DNA of 64,000 nt, taken from assembly GCA_027475525.1 (NCBI GenBank), contig JAMWFC010000082.1, positions 1,054,001 to 1,118,000 of the forward strand. The letters are read 5' to 3'. This DNA comes from Macrolepiota albuminosa (Eukaryota; Basidiomycota; Agaricomycetes; Agaricales; Agaricaceae). Each line of letters opens with the position of its first letter. Positions within the stretch are counted from its first letter, which is position 1. The notes beneath the pieces are model-generated. The model was not told the DNA's origin, ran no database searches, and saw only the letters and a list, made by a program, of their open reading frames with translations. Both the position numbers and the translations under genes were made by a program. This document shows positions 44,920 through 54,219 of the stretch, piece by piece.

Positions 44920-45918
44920 TCAGATATGTTTATGAATCCGTGAGTTCGCGAGTTGCATTGCGGCTCGAACACAGGGGTTATCTCGAATGTAGGATCTCCA
45001 TGCCTTGGAAGTCCAACGTCCTATTGCCATGATGATTTCGCTTGGCAGCCCCAAAGATGCGTAATAAGTGGCCCCTCCAGCCCTTGGTGAGTGTCCTCCG
45101 AATGATCTGTCGACAAAGGAGAAGAGCTTCGAATCAAACCAGCTGCGCGTGGGGTTTGAACCGTCGTGGCGAAGAAAGAGTGCTGAGCGGGCACCGTGAC
45201 GACGATCCCGAGCTAGGACATAACGTTTCAGTAGAGAGACGGGGTCTGCTGTATCCTGTTGTGAGAACAAGATGTCTGTTCCATGATAGAATTGGTCGGT
45301 CTTATGATAGGGGAGGTGATACCCAGCATAACCATTGTTTAAGTGGAAAGAAGCTCGTTTAATAATTTTGCGCCAATCCGCAGAGGAGTTCGACTTTTGA
45401 ATAAGTTCACCTGAGCGATGACAGGCATAGAAACAGCAAGACATAATGGTAGCAAAGAGTAGATCATCGTAGTCGTGTGTAATTTGAGCCTTTTTCGTGA
45501 AAGAAGAGAGGTGAGAGAGACGAATTGGTTGTTTCTTTTTGACGGGATCCGCCCGAATTTTCTTTGATCCTCGTATTGTAGCTTGAACTAGTGGATGAGA
45601 GCGATTGATATCGAAGTCAGGATAGAAGTCGTGAATGAAATGCCGGATCCCTGTAAGATATTTTGGAGCAGAAGAAATCGATTTTGAAGTAAAGGCAACA
45701 TAGCGTGATAAAGTTTGAGGAGTAGGGTCAAGAGGCAAATTGTGCGAAAGACAGAAATTGATATAATCTCGAGCCCCAGTTGCATAAACTGCAGCCGTTG
45801 TTTTTTCGATGGCGTTGGTTTGAAGGTGAAGGACCCAAGCATCCAAATCATCCAATGCCATGGGTGGGCGGATCGATGATGACGATCCGCCCACCCTCTT
45901 CAAAAGGACTCTCTCCAT
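44920..45918 (-). CDS. tyrosine recombinase of DIRS-like element 1
   Basis: A 332-codon intact frame. The N-terminal SAM-like region (ALDDLDAWVLHLQ, TAAVYATGARDYINFC) precedes the catalytic domain. The catalytic residues are Arg in YACHRSGELI, His-x-x-Arg in GGHSPRAGGATYY, Trp in IGRWTSKAW, and the nucleophile Tyr in WRSYIRDNP. In DIRS elements this enzyme integrates the circular cDNA intermediate, in place of a DDE integrase. The start (Met 45918) overlaps the end of the RT frame by about 19 bp. The frame shows no break. Confidence 0.85.
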   Translation of the reverse strand: MERVLLKRVGGSSSSIRPPMALDDLDAWVLHLQTNAIEKTTAAVYATGARDYINFCLSHNLPLDPTPQTLSRYVAFTSKSISSAPKYLTGIRHFIHDFYPDFDINRSHPLVQATIRGSKKIRADPVKKKQPIRLSHLSSFTKKAQITHDYDDLLFATIMSCCFYACHRSGELIQKSNSSADWRKIIKRASFHLNNGYAGYHLPYHKTDQFYHGTDILFSQQDTADPVSLLKRYVLARDRRHGARSALFLRHDGSNPTRSWFDSKLFSFVDRSFGGHSPRAGGATYYASLGLPSEIIMAIGRWTSKAWRSYIRDNPCVRAAMQLANSRIHKHI

Positions 45919-47860
45919 CGCGCCGGCAAAAGGTGACGAGGAGGCTCGAACATGCGGACGCGGTCAGCTGGGAATTGACGCCTGTAATCGGCAAACAGAA
46001 GACGAGAAAGCAAGTCAGCTCGGACATTCTCTTTTCCTGCTATGTGGGACACCCTGAGATCAATTCCTGTCTCCAGGATGATACCTGCAACGGCTTTTAG
46101 TACACAATTGTGGAGAGATTTGGCAGCACCGAGTGAGTTAAAAATTGCGACAGAGTCAAGGCTGTCTGAGAAGAGTAAGACTCGACGAGGGGGATGTCGG
46201 AAACAAGCGATGTGATAGATGGCTGATAAGATAGCTACCAATTCAAGGAAGAAGATGTCGATTTTAGCTGCTGGTTGATGTGGCACAATCTGATACGCAA
46301 ACCCATTGCCAGCATAGACAAAGGCGAGCCCTAATTTGAGACTGGCATCGGTCCAGATGACAATGTCTGCCGACTCGTCATCCCAGTGGGTGCTTTCAAG
46401 AAGGCGGACCCCTGTGGCTTTTGGAATGACATCGAGAATCCAGTTCATGTCTTCGATGATATCGCGATTCAAGAAAATGCCGGCGTGCATCGTAGTTTTA
46501 CCTGCAATTTTCCTGTAGAGCTCGGATAATGCTGGCCGTCCCCATGGTAACACATTAAGAAGCCAGTTGAGGTGGCCAGCGAGATGAAGCCAAGTGCGGA
46601 GAGTGGGACGACGGGATGGTTCATTGATGAAAGAATGTACTTTCGAAATGATAGCCTCGAGGGACTCGTCAGTTAAAGTGATAGTGCCCTTGTTGACATC
46701 AACCCAGAAGCCGATGATCTTTAGAGTCAGTCCAAACTCTTGCTTCTTCTCTTCCCAAGGACAGCCAATAAAGTCCCAAAGAATGAGAAGCTGAGCCTGC
46801 TGTTTTGGACGCATGCGACCCTTGTATACAATTGTACATGAAGCCAAGTCCCATGAAAAGAAATCGTCCATGAATACGTGGAGATCAACAATGCCCAATT
46901 TTACGATAGCTATCCAGCACATCAGTCCAGCCACAGCACACCAACACTTTGGTGATGCTCATCAACAATGCCCAATTTTACGATAGCTATCCAGCACATC
47001 AGTCCAGCCACAGCACACCAACACTTTGGTGATGCTCGTTTCCAAAAACCAAGCGATGAACTATGCGCCAGAGACCATCGACCTCAACAATTTGGCGTAG
47101 CTGCCAGAGAGGATGTGCTGGCAATTTAAAAAAGCACTGGAGACATCGGATTTCCATGTCCAAAGGGGGATGTCCGGATGATTCCTCTTTGCATTGTACA
47201 AAACCTGTCCGAAAGTTTGCATGTCATCATAGCTGACCTTTGCATCACAACGAGAGATGCCATCATTGAGCCCAGAAGCAGTGTGGTCGGTTACGATTCT
47301 AGCCTTTCCTTTCTGCCAGACAACAAATAGAGGAGATGTCTTCATTCCTGGCAGGAGCTCCTGAATTTTGAGAGGGTCAGACCATCTCCTCATGCTTATT
47401 TCTCGATCTCGAAAAGCTCGAATAGCATCGACATCGCAATCGTTGGAAGCGTAATTTTCTAGTATTTCGTCATCATCTAGGTCCCAATCCCCACCATCAA
47501 AAGGCCAAAAGCCTTCTCGCAAGCCCTTCATAACTGAAGCCACGAATGGACGGTTCGGGTGGTCCCAAAGTAAATTTTCAAACTTGTCTACATTAAATGG
47601 AGTTTCGACGCGAATAAATGAGCCCAAAGATTTTACTGTTTCATTAATTCTGAGATCTTTTAAAAGATGTTCGGGGGGCGATGGAAGCGGAAGAGCAGTT
47701 TCAGTAGCAACAGCGGAGGGAGACATAGGAGCTTTAGAAGAATTGCTATCCCACAAAAAACCACGGCGGTACCGTGGCGCTTCGTGAGATTGGATATTGG
47801 GTTTTTGTTTTGAATGTAGAAGAGACCGAGGGCTGGAAGATAACATTTCATCTGCCTTAT
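45900..47860 (-). pseudogene. RT-RNase H of DIRS-like element 1, two frameshifts
   Basis: The 5' block (about 47,860-47,061) ends at KSDVSSAFLN. A 1-nt loss in a T/A run, then a second near GNE/RASPKCW, and a 77-bp duplication separate it from the 3' block (46,934-45,900). That block carries the catalytic LHVFMDDFFSW with both Asp, the RNase H start IWTDASLKLGLAF, LFSDSLDSVAIFN and HIAGKENVRADLLSR. All RT-RNase H motifs are present but the frame is not continuous even after the duplication is collapsed. Confidence 0.75.
46884..47037. repeat. 77-bp tandem duplication 11
   Basis: Copies 46884-46960 and 46961-47037 appear identical, inside the RT of DIRS-like element 1. Probably an unmerged assembly overlap. 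Confidence 0.9.
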
Positions 47861-49254
47861 GCTTCACCTCTAGAGGCGACTCGGAACTGTTCCCGACGAC
47901 GCTTGAGTTTGGAGTGGCATTCTTCGTGGTCTCGGGCTCGATGACGCCCACCGCACTCACAGCAAATGTTGTGACGACGTCCGCCAGGACAAGGCTCCGA
48001 ATTGCAAAAGCCCAAGTTCCAATTCTGGCACACCGTCGTTGCCCGTTTCCGAGTATATGATGGATGAGAAGAAGGACGTTTTGAACCCAGCGAAGGGCTG
48101 GCACTGAGCATCTGTGCCAAGAACGGGACATGAAGCTGGTTGTAGTCGTCCATCCTAAATGGATTTCTCGCATAGCGATCACGAGTATCATTGTCAAACC
48201 GAATCGTGAAAGAAGAAGCCGACGGCAATGAGTGAAAAAGATCAAGCATTCTTCCTCGATATGCACTGAGTTCGGCTTCCCTGTGAGGGTAGAAGAGAAT
48301 AACTGCTTGCATCCATGCATCAAAGACTCTGGTCCAGTCCGCCTCGCTATGCACTGCACGCCTCGCTGTTGAGTGTTCTTTTTTGACCAAGGAAAAACCA
48401 CCTCCAAAATCTTTTGGTTCATCGTAGTGATCGTAACCTCGATCCAGCGTGGCATACAACCTTTCAAAGTCGACAAAGTGGTCGAGAATAACCAATCTCC
48501 ACATTGATCGAGAAATCGGATCTTTGAAGGGCTGGGATTGTCCCAAATTGATGAGAGAATCGATGACCCTTTCCTTTGAGAATTCTTGACGCAATTCCCA
48601 AGTTTTGGCAATGACCGGGTCCTCTGAAACCTTGGAACCCAGTTTAGCAAGATGAGGTGCAACTGCGAAGACGGATTGAGGAATGGGGGAGACATCCGAA
48701 AAAGACTGTGCTCCGTCAAAGAGGCTTGCGAGCCTGTCAAAGGAGGTACTACGAGGCTCAATCGGAGCCCCAGCCTGCTCAAGCTTCGATCGCAAGGCTG
48801 CCCAAGCCCCCTCCTCGACTGCCTGCTGGTGGTCACCAGTCCTATCATTTTCGGAGAGTATCTGGCTGTGCTCCTCAGCCTGAGTTGCTGATCCTTCGGC
48901 TGATGCCTCAACATCTCTGGAGGGTGAAAGATGCCGTTTTGATTTTCCGCGACGTATCTTAATTCTGTGTATCGCCTGCTGAAAGTAGTCTCTCGCCTCA
49001 GCAGCAGAAAGACCGAGCTCTTTGAGGCGGTCGGCAAACTCATCGATTGACTTTGTGCCATCCACCGTCTCATCGACGAGTTTTTGACAAGAGGCTGTTC
49101 GTGATTGTACAGTCTCAATTTCCGCGTCATCGCGATTTTCAGGCTCATTCTCCACATGGAGTGACCGTTCAGACTCATTGTTATCAACTTCCAACGGGCG
49201 TGGTTCGGAAGATGCATTATTACTGCAGGAAGCTTCGCCGGTAGCATGAGACAT
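47857..49254 (-). CDS. gag-like protein of DIRS-like element 1
   Basis: The frame from Met 49254 (MSHATGEASCSNN) gives about 465 residues. Acidic N-terminus, then a helical region (DEFADRLKELGLSAAEARDY) and a conserved-looking middle (WRLVILDHFVDFERLYATLD). A C-terminal Cys/His cluster follows: CQNWNLGFCNSEPC, then CCECGGRHRARDHEECH. The cluster type is the same as in the element at 1-2.9 kb and fits nucleic-acid binding. The last codons overlap the RT frame. Met 49359 is possible but lies within a 48-bp tandem repeat, so the inner Met is preferred. Confidence 0.7.
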   Translation of the reverse strand: MSHATGEASCSNNASSEPRPLEVDNNESERSLHVENEPENRDDAEIETVQSRTASCQKLVDETVDGTKSIDEFADRLKELGLSAAEARDYFQQAIHRIKIRRGKSKRHLSPSRDVEASAEGSATQAEEHSQILSENDRTGDHQQAVEEGAWAALRSKLEQAGAPIEPRSTSFDRLASLFDGAQSFSDVSPIPQSVFAVAPHLAKLGSKVSEDPVIAKTWELRQEFSKERVIDSLINLGQSQPFKDPISRSMWRLVILDHFVDFERLYATLDRGYDHYDEPKDFGGGFSLVKKEHSTARRAVHSEADWTRVFDAWMQAVILFYPHREAELSAYRGRMLDLFHSLPSASSFTIRFDNDTRDRYARNPFRMDDYNQLHVPFLAQMLSASPSLGSKRPSSHPSYTRKRATTVCQNWNLGFCNSEPCPGGRRHNICCECGGRHRARDHEECHSKLKRRREQFRVASRGEA

Positions 49255-49279
49255 AGATGATGAGGTACGAATAGAATTG

Positions 49280-49367
49280 AACGAAAATGCAACGAGAGAA
49301 TCAAGATACACGAGTAAAATTATAGAAAACGAAAATGCAACGAGAGAATCAAGATACACGAGTAAAA
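49280..49367. repeat. 48-bp-period tandem duplication
   Basis: ACGAAAATGCAACGAGAGAA and the following TCAAGATACACGAG occur twice with a period of 48 bp, just upstream of the gag start. The period differs from the 77-bp series, so it is probably biological. Confidence 0.75.
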
Positions 49368-49868
49368 TCTGGAAATATTTTGGGGTGAGATGGCCGTGCG
49401 CGGCAGTAGCCTGCTGCTAGCTTACTATAGAAATCGAACTTGTCGTAGTAGAAACTTTTAAAGGACAAGTTCGATAAAGCTATGGTGAGGGATGAGGAGG
49501 AGCTCATCGTTAGCAGGGGTGAGTGTCTCACCTTTTTGCAGAGAGATGACGGAGAATAAAGACGACGAAATAAACAAATAAGATGGCTGCTCTGCAAAAA
49601 GGCTTGAACGTGAGGTGCGTGAGGTGAGAGAGCGACTGGACGCTCACCTGTGCTGCTAGACGTGGATGGGAAGAGAAGAGGCAGCACAGAGAGGAAAGTG
49701 AAACCTTCCGCCCTGCTGTCCCCGAGACGGCATCTGCCAGACAATGGCGCCATGCCGGGGACGGCTTCAAGTTCCTTTTGTGCGAGAGCCGACATGTGGA
49801 GTGGGCTGCCGGACGGTGTCGATGCTTGTTGCGCATAGGCCTCCGAAAAGGCTCCTTACCTACGCCGA

Positions 49869-50115
49869 GTAATATCTCTTATCGATGGCAATGAGCAGTG
49901 AGTACATTTAATCTGAATGGGGTCTTTACTGATCTGATATCCCCACACTCAGGTGGCACAAGTCGATATGTAAGTCCATTTCGGTGATAAGAATGCTTTC
50001 CGTGACGACTTTGGATCCACAGCTGGGTTTTGTGCGGGGGGCATTTCATCAACGACCATTGCGCGTGCTCTTTCCATCTGTGCACACGCTATTCTACAAC
50101 GGTATGGCAGTCTTT
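49869..50115 (+). pseudogene. GAF-domain protein, middle exons
   Basis: Resumes the GAF domain after DIRS-like element 1: VISLIDGNEQ, a short intron (GTGAGT...CTCAG), WHKSI, another intron (GTAAGT...CACAG), then SGFCAGGISSTTIARALS and ICAHAILQR. NEQW and CAHAIL are standard GAF landmarks. Sequence from about 50,108 (GTATGG, a possible donor) is foreign to the gene until about 51,664. Confidence 0.65.
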
Positions 50116-50249
50116 TACACAAGCTTAGTGACACTGTGGCGATTTTAAGCTATCTCGAGATATATAAATGCTACTCTCGGTTGTCTATTATATCTATTGG
50201 AGTGACTGCCTGCTGCCTCTCATTTTTTCACACAAGCCATTCTTAACTG

Positions 50250-50480
50250 TTAAGGGCATCTGAATCCATTCCATAACTCCATTGTCTGTGCTCGAGCAAA
50301 CATTGTAATTCAGAGAGGGATAGACCTAAAGGTGCGTCATCTAGCATATAAGGACAACATCAAGGCCAACCTCCTATCGCAACTTCGTATGGATGAAGAC
50401 TATCAGAAATTTGCCGCTGGCTGTGGTTCAAACCTCCATGGGAGCTTTTAAGCACCCTGGGGTGGATTGTCACAGCAGAA
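50250..50480 (+). pseudogene. fragment of a third DIRS-type RNase H region
   Basis: The plus strand reads VIQRGIDLKVRHLAYKDNIK, then ANLLSQLRMDEDYQKFAAG, and in the next frame FKPPWELLSTLGW. This matches the C-terminus of the DIRS-like RT-RNase H at 45.9-46.1 kb (GIDLRVSHIAGKENVRADLL, FADYRRQFPADRVR, EPPRHLLPARW). It is a degraded insertion fragment. 50,480-51,010 holds no recognisable gene. Confidence 0.55.
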
Positions 50481-51011
50481 ATTAATGGCCTGCCTCCACA
50501 TGAAGTTAAGCAACCTGGACACATTGACTTCTCATATTCAGACAGCCTGTTTGCTATGCTGCGTTGATCCCTGAAAGCGATAGATGAGATATATGCATGT
50601 CTGTGGCGCACAATGCAAGCCATGTGCTAACTTCGAGTCCAAGTCAAAGCGATGCCTATCAGAGCCGATGCTATCGATTTCTTGTATAGTGTGTTCTCTC
50701 CTGCATCAGAGCTCACACGCTGTAATCTGCAATGATCCTTGAGTATGCCCGACCTCGTAAACCTGGAGGGTTTCAATATGCTGGTCTGGCTCTCTTATTA
50801 CCATAGAGACAACGACTATAATGACGTCATTACCATCCAAGAAATGTTTTCCAATGCAACGTCGCCCTATAGCTATTGTCCATGCATTGAGCCAGATTAG
50901 ACCTTTCAAAATTGTAGAAAAAAAGCTGTCCCGTCAACTTTGTGATGTCATCATTTATGTATATATTATATTGGCTTCAAGCTTTCTTTGACAACTTGAA
51001 GTATAACCACC

Positions 51012-51673
51012 ATGGCGATTTCTACTGTTCCTCACTGGAAAACCGCCATAAAGAATGCTCTTGCAGAACATGAGAAGGCGACTGGTGAGTTGAGATCGAG
51101 AATGATGCGGAAAGTGGAACCTGCCTGAATTTTAAATATTAACAGTAGTCCAACTTGCTTCAATTGACCCAACGACCCCCGTGCCCCACGTCCGCTCACA
51201 CATTTTCCGCGAATTCATAAGCCCGAGATCAAAACCTTCCTTGCCCTTGTTTCTGACCACGACCGACATCCGCACGCCGAAAATCGCCCAGATCATCTCT
51301 AACCCGCATGTTCAGGTCGCCTGGTGGATCGAAGGCACTCAAGAGCAGTTCCGTCTCTCAGGTACTGCGAGCGTAATCCCTGCCCCAACCAATAGCTTGT
51401 ACAAGCATTTTCTTCACAATGTAAAGCATGCTGTCCCGAACAGCGCGGTTGCCACTCTCAAGGATGAGAACTATGACTGGGAAGCGAAAAGGAGGGAGTC
51501 TTTCAAGACAATGAGTGCACATATGAAGGCAAGCTGGTGTCGTCCCACTCCGGGTTCACCTTTGAAAGGAGGTGAAGAAGAGGCGAAAAAGTGGCCGGTC
51601 AAGTTGGAGGAGCCGGCTGAAGATGCGAACGATGAAGTTAAAAGGAATTGGGAAACCGCATTAGAGAACTTCG
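51012..51673 (+). pseudogene. pyridoxamine 5'-phosphate oxidase-like (FMN-binding) protein, 3' truncated
   Basis: Exon 1 (51,012-51,084) gives MAISTVPHWKTAIKNALAEH. A 61-bp intron (GTGAGT...AACAG) follows, and exon 2 starts at 51,146: VVQLASIDPTTPVPHVRSHI. The middle (TDIRTPKIAQIISNPHVQ, VAWWIEGTQEQFRLSG) is the split-barrel flavin-binding fold of Alr4036-type PNPOx proteins in fungi. Coding is similar to the family up to KRNWETALENFA, where the GAF gene exon begins, so the last conserved strands (the VDxxELG region) are missing. It sits in an intron position of the GAF gene. Splice sites and frame are otherwise intact. Confidence 0.65.
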
Positions 51674-51875
51674 CATGGTTGTTCTTGATACCCTGAGCGA
51701 TTGGCGGTTTGCCAAGAACGTGAGCTCATGCTTTCTCTGGCGCACTTGGCGAGCGTAACTTACGATTGTTTGCAGCCGGCCGTAATCGGTGCGCCACATG
51801 TTCGATTCTATGCGGGAGCACCTTTGAGGACCGCGGACGGTTACAACATTGGAGTGTATGTTCATGTCGAACAGT
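51664..51875 (+). pseudogene. GAF-domain protein, 3' exons
   Basis: Reads ELRMVVLDTLSDWRFAKN, an intron of about 55 bp (GTGAGC...TTTGCAG), then PAVIGAPHVRFYAGAPLR and TADGYNIG. VLDTLxDWRFxxNP and GAPHxRFYAGAPL are diagnostic GAF-domain stretches. Homology ends at about 51,865. The remaining GAF strand and any C-terminal domain are missing. Confidence 0.65.
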
Positions 51876-51949
51876 CTACGATACTCGTGATGAATATTAT
51901 CGTTTTTTTCTTTTCAGTCTATGTCTTACATATGATGATTATTATATAA

Positions 51950-52048
51950 TAATGATAATAAAATTATTATGTAAGCGTTCGTCTGGACGAACGCTTATGT
52001 AATCATTTAACTGAGATGTTTGAGCATGTAAAAGAACCCTTTCTCTTA
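51950..52048. repeat. subterminal hairpin and terminal sequence of the insert family
   Basis: A perfect 11-bp-stem hairpin AAGCGTTCGTC/GACGAACGCTT is flanked by TTATGT and ATGTAA. It leads into GAGATGTTTGAGCATGTAAA and GAACCCTTTCTCTTA. The same terminal stretch occurs intact at 60,657-60,714. Here it is split by DIRS-like element 2 and completed at 58,063-58,094. Confidence 0.6.
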
Positions 52049-52250
52049 CTCTTTGAACTTCGTCGCTCTTTGTGCACAATTATAAGTGTATATACGCGCT
52101 AGTATTACAAATATGACACTACTTGTTAACAATTGCTGGTTTGGGCGAGACCCGTTGCGGGTTACTCCGGACCCTCGCGTTAGCCATTCTGCCAAGATAA
52201 AGATGAACAAGAACATGGCTGAAAGAAAAAATGGGTCAGCCGCGATTCCC
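52049..52250. repeat. split direct repeat A, outer copy
   Basis: Starts CTCTTTGAACTTCG and ends CGCGATTCCC. The same sequence is at 52691-52892. Confidence 0.85.
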
Positions 52251-52531
52251 GGGAGGGTGGGTGGGAGATCACAGTCCGTTCGAGTTGTTTACTCCTGCAA
52301 GCCTTCGGTTGATGCTGGACCCAATGACTTTCTTACGCGAGTGAACAGTATGGCACGAGTGACTTGACTAACCTCTGCCTTGCCCGATTGGGCATACTCC
52401 TCTTTTGACTAGACACGAGAACGCTTTGATCGATGTGGAGGAGGAGGGGTGGCGGAGCTGTGACATTGTAACTAAAGTCCGCTGTTTCGCTACCGGTTCT
52501 ACCTTGAAAAACTCTGGGGAGGGTGGGTAGG

Positions 52532-52690
52532 GAAAAACTTTTGCGAACAGAGCGAGTACGAGAGGGCGGTGAAAAAAATTTGGAGGTGGCAGTGACGAAG
52601 GAAAAAGGAGTTCCAGAGAAAAGCACAGCCACCTCCTTCAAAGACCACACCCTGTCCATCACTCGCACTCTCGTGACGAACAGGCCAGCC
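52532..52690. repeat. split direct repeat B, inner copy
   Basis: Starts GAAAAACTTTTGCG and ends CAGGCCAGCC, adjoining repeat A (inner copy) directly. Same as 57904-58062. Confidence 0.85.
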
Positions 52691-52892
52691 CTCTTTGAAC
52701 TTCGTCGCTCTTTGTGCACAATTATAAGTGTATATACGCGCTAGTATTACAAATATGACACTACTTGTTAACAATTGCTGGTTTGGGCGAGACCCGTTGC
52801 GGGTTACTCCGGACCCTCGCGTTAGCCATTCTGCCAAGATAAAGATGAACAAGAACATGGCTGAAAGAAAAAATGGGTCAGCCGCGATTCCC
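52691..52892. repeat. split direct repeat A, inner copy
   Basis: Copy of 52049-52250, joined head to tail with repeat B. The A/B junction is where a circular cDNA would be closed in the model for PAT-like elements. Confidence 0.85.
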
Positions 52893-53012
52893 CTTCAGAG
52901 AATTTTAGGAGACCACGACGCATCGCGTGATGACCATGCGATTCCCCAGAAAAACTAGTGTGGCTCCTAGATTCTGTAACAACGGAGAATTGGACTCACT
53001 CTGGTGTAAGGC

Positions 53013-54167
53013 CTACTTTCGAAAGGCTAGTGTAAGCCTTAAAACCGACTCATGCAGAGATGGAATGGCCTGCAAATATGGTGCGAGAATTTGCTCATGT
53101 TTCGATAAATAACCATAAAACGCATCGCTTGTCCAGCGACCAATGGCCTTCATGGCCTCGAATGGTACCCCTCGCAACAGGTACTCTAAAGTGGCTCCGA
53201 TGCGAAGGCTGTGACCTTGTAAAGGTTCCAGATTGGCAGCTTTCGCGGCCTTAGTCAAGACTTCCAAAAACTTCTTTTTGGTGAGAGGAGTGGACTTCCC
53301 ATTCTTGTTCTTATATGCGAAAAGGGGGCCCTCCTTGGACGGATTGTTCACGCGGAAGTGAGTATTCAAAGCTTCTTCTGGATCTGATAAGTCATTTTGC
53401 TTGGCCCAGGATACCGTTTCTCCGTGGACTGCAGTCTTAGTTCTGGGGATGAAGAAAGCTGTAGATTGATGCCCTGAACGATCCGTAGAGTGAGTAACGT
53501 TGCTCGGTTTGACATGTAGTGATGGGTCGAAGGAAGACAACGTTGACACAGTGAATTCTCCCAGCCTAGCAGCTGCGTAGAATACCGTCGTGGCACAGGC
53601 AAAGACCGCTATGTTTAGCGGATTGGGATTCTGACTTGACACGCCCAGCTGATCATGTACAGCAATCAGAAAAGCTGGGGTGCACGGTGATCGCTTCTTC
53701 TTTTTGGAGGAGCTCGGCGCTAATTTATCTGCTGCCCTCATCAAGGTGTGCAACCTTGCTTCGTCTGTATCCCAGCTCACGTTGTGCAGTAGATGCCATG
53801 CGCGGATTCCGGTGACGAAGTTCTCTATAGCAGACTTGGAATATGCGCCCGCTAAAGCTGCTACGAAGGCTTCCAGTACGTTGTGAGAGACTGGTGCGCG
53901 AGCTTCTTCATTAATGCCTCTAAAATCGCAGAATACGTGGAAGAGTAACAGACCAGTGCCGTACGTTGCCTTGGTTGACTCAGCCCACGCTGCACTCATC
54001 ACAGTAAAAACATTATCTGCCTCTTCCTCTGCAGAAACTGATGCTCTGTCATTTCGTACATCGCTCGAGCCAGACTGGCGTGGCCGCCACAGCTTTAACC
54101 TTTCATTTGCTGCAACGTGTGGTCTTAATGGAGACGAAATGAGCTTGAGTCCTTCAGGGTATGGCAT
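53013..54167 (-). CDS. tyrosine recombinase of DIRS-like element 2
   Basis: About 384 codons from Met 54167 (MPYPEGLKLISSPLRPHV). The N-terminal core-binding part includes ESTKATYGTGLLLFHVFCD and GAYSKSAIENFVTGIRAWH. The catalytic set is complete: Arg in YAAARLGEFT, His-x-x-Arg in QGHSLRIGATLEYLLRG, Trp in IGRWTSDAF, Tyr in YGYLSKHEQ. The frame is open upstream for a further 755 codons across the RT gene, so translation may instead start earlier or by frameshift from RT. It should mediate integration of the element. Confidence 0.85.
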   Translation of the reverse strand: MPYPEGLKLISSPLRPHVAANERLKLWRPRQSGSSDVRNDRASVSAEEEADNVFTVMSAAWAESTKATYGTGLLLFHVFCDFRGINEEARAPVSHNVLEAFVAALAGAYSKSAIENFVTGIRAWHLLHNVSWDTDEARLHTLMRAADKLAPSSSKKKKRSPCTPAFLIAVHDQLGVSSQNPNPLNIAVFACATTVFYAAARLGEFTVSTLSSFDPSLHVKPSNVTHSTDRSGHQSTAFFIPRTKTAVHGETVSWAKQNDLSDPEEALNTHFRVNNPSKEGPLFAYKNKNGKSTPLTKKKFLEVLTKAAKAANLEPLQGHSLRIGATLEYLLRGVPFEAMKAIGRWTSDAFYGYLSKHEQILAPYLQAIPSLHESVLRLTLAFRK

Positions 54168-54219
54168 AGGCTTCTTCTGGACGTTGGTCTCCGCTACTGC
54201 ACGTTGGGTACCTTTTAAC

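Larger units (their letters stand above)
44650..49868 (-). mobile_element. DIRS-like element 1 (5.2 kb) inserted in the GAF gene
   Basis: The limits follow from the GAF reading frame: STKG|GT on the left and GT|AATATCTCTTATCGATGG on the right, with the dinucleotide GT at both edges. Inside, on the minus strand, are gag, RT-RNase H and tyrosine recombinase in that order. GCCTATGC begins at the left edge and its reverse complement, GCATAGGC, lies about 30 bp inside the right edge, consistent with the inverted terminal repeats of DIRS elements. Two 1-nt shifts in RT suggest that it is no longer active. Confidence 0.75.

Noticed and set aside
47860..49304. N-terminal 480 codons of the 747-codon minus-strand frame in DIRS-like element 1
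   Set aside because: The gag-like protein with its Cys/His cluster is in the other frame. Only the part below 47,860 carries RT motifs.
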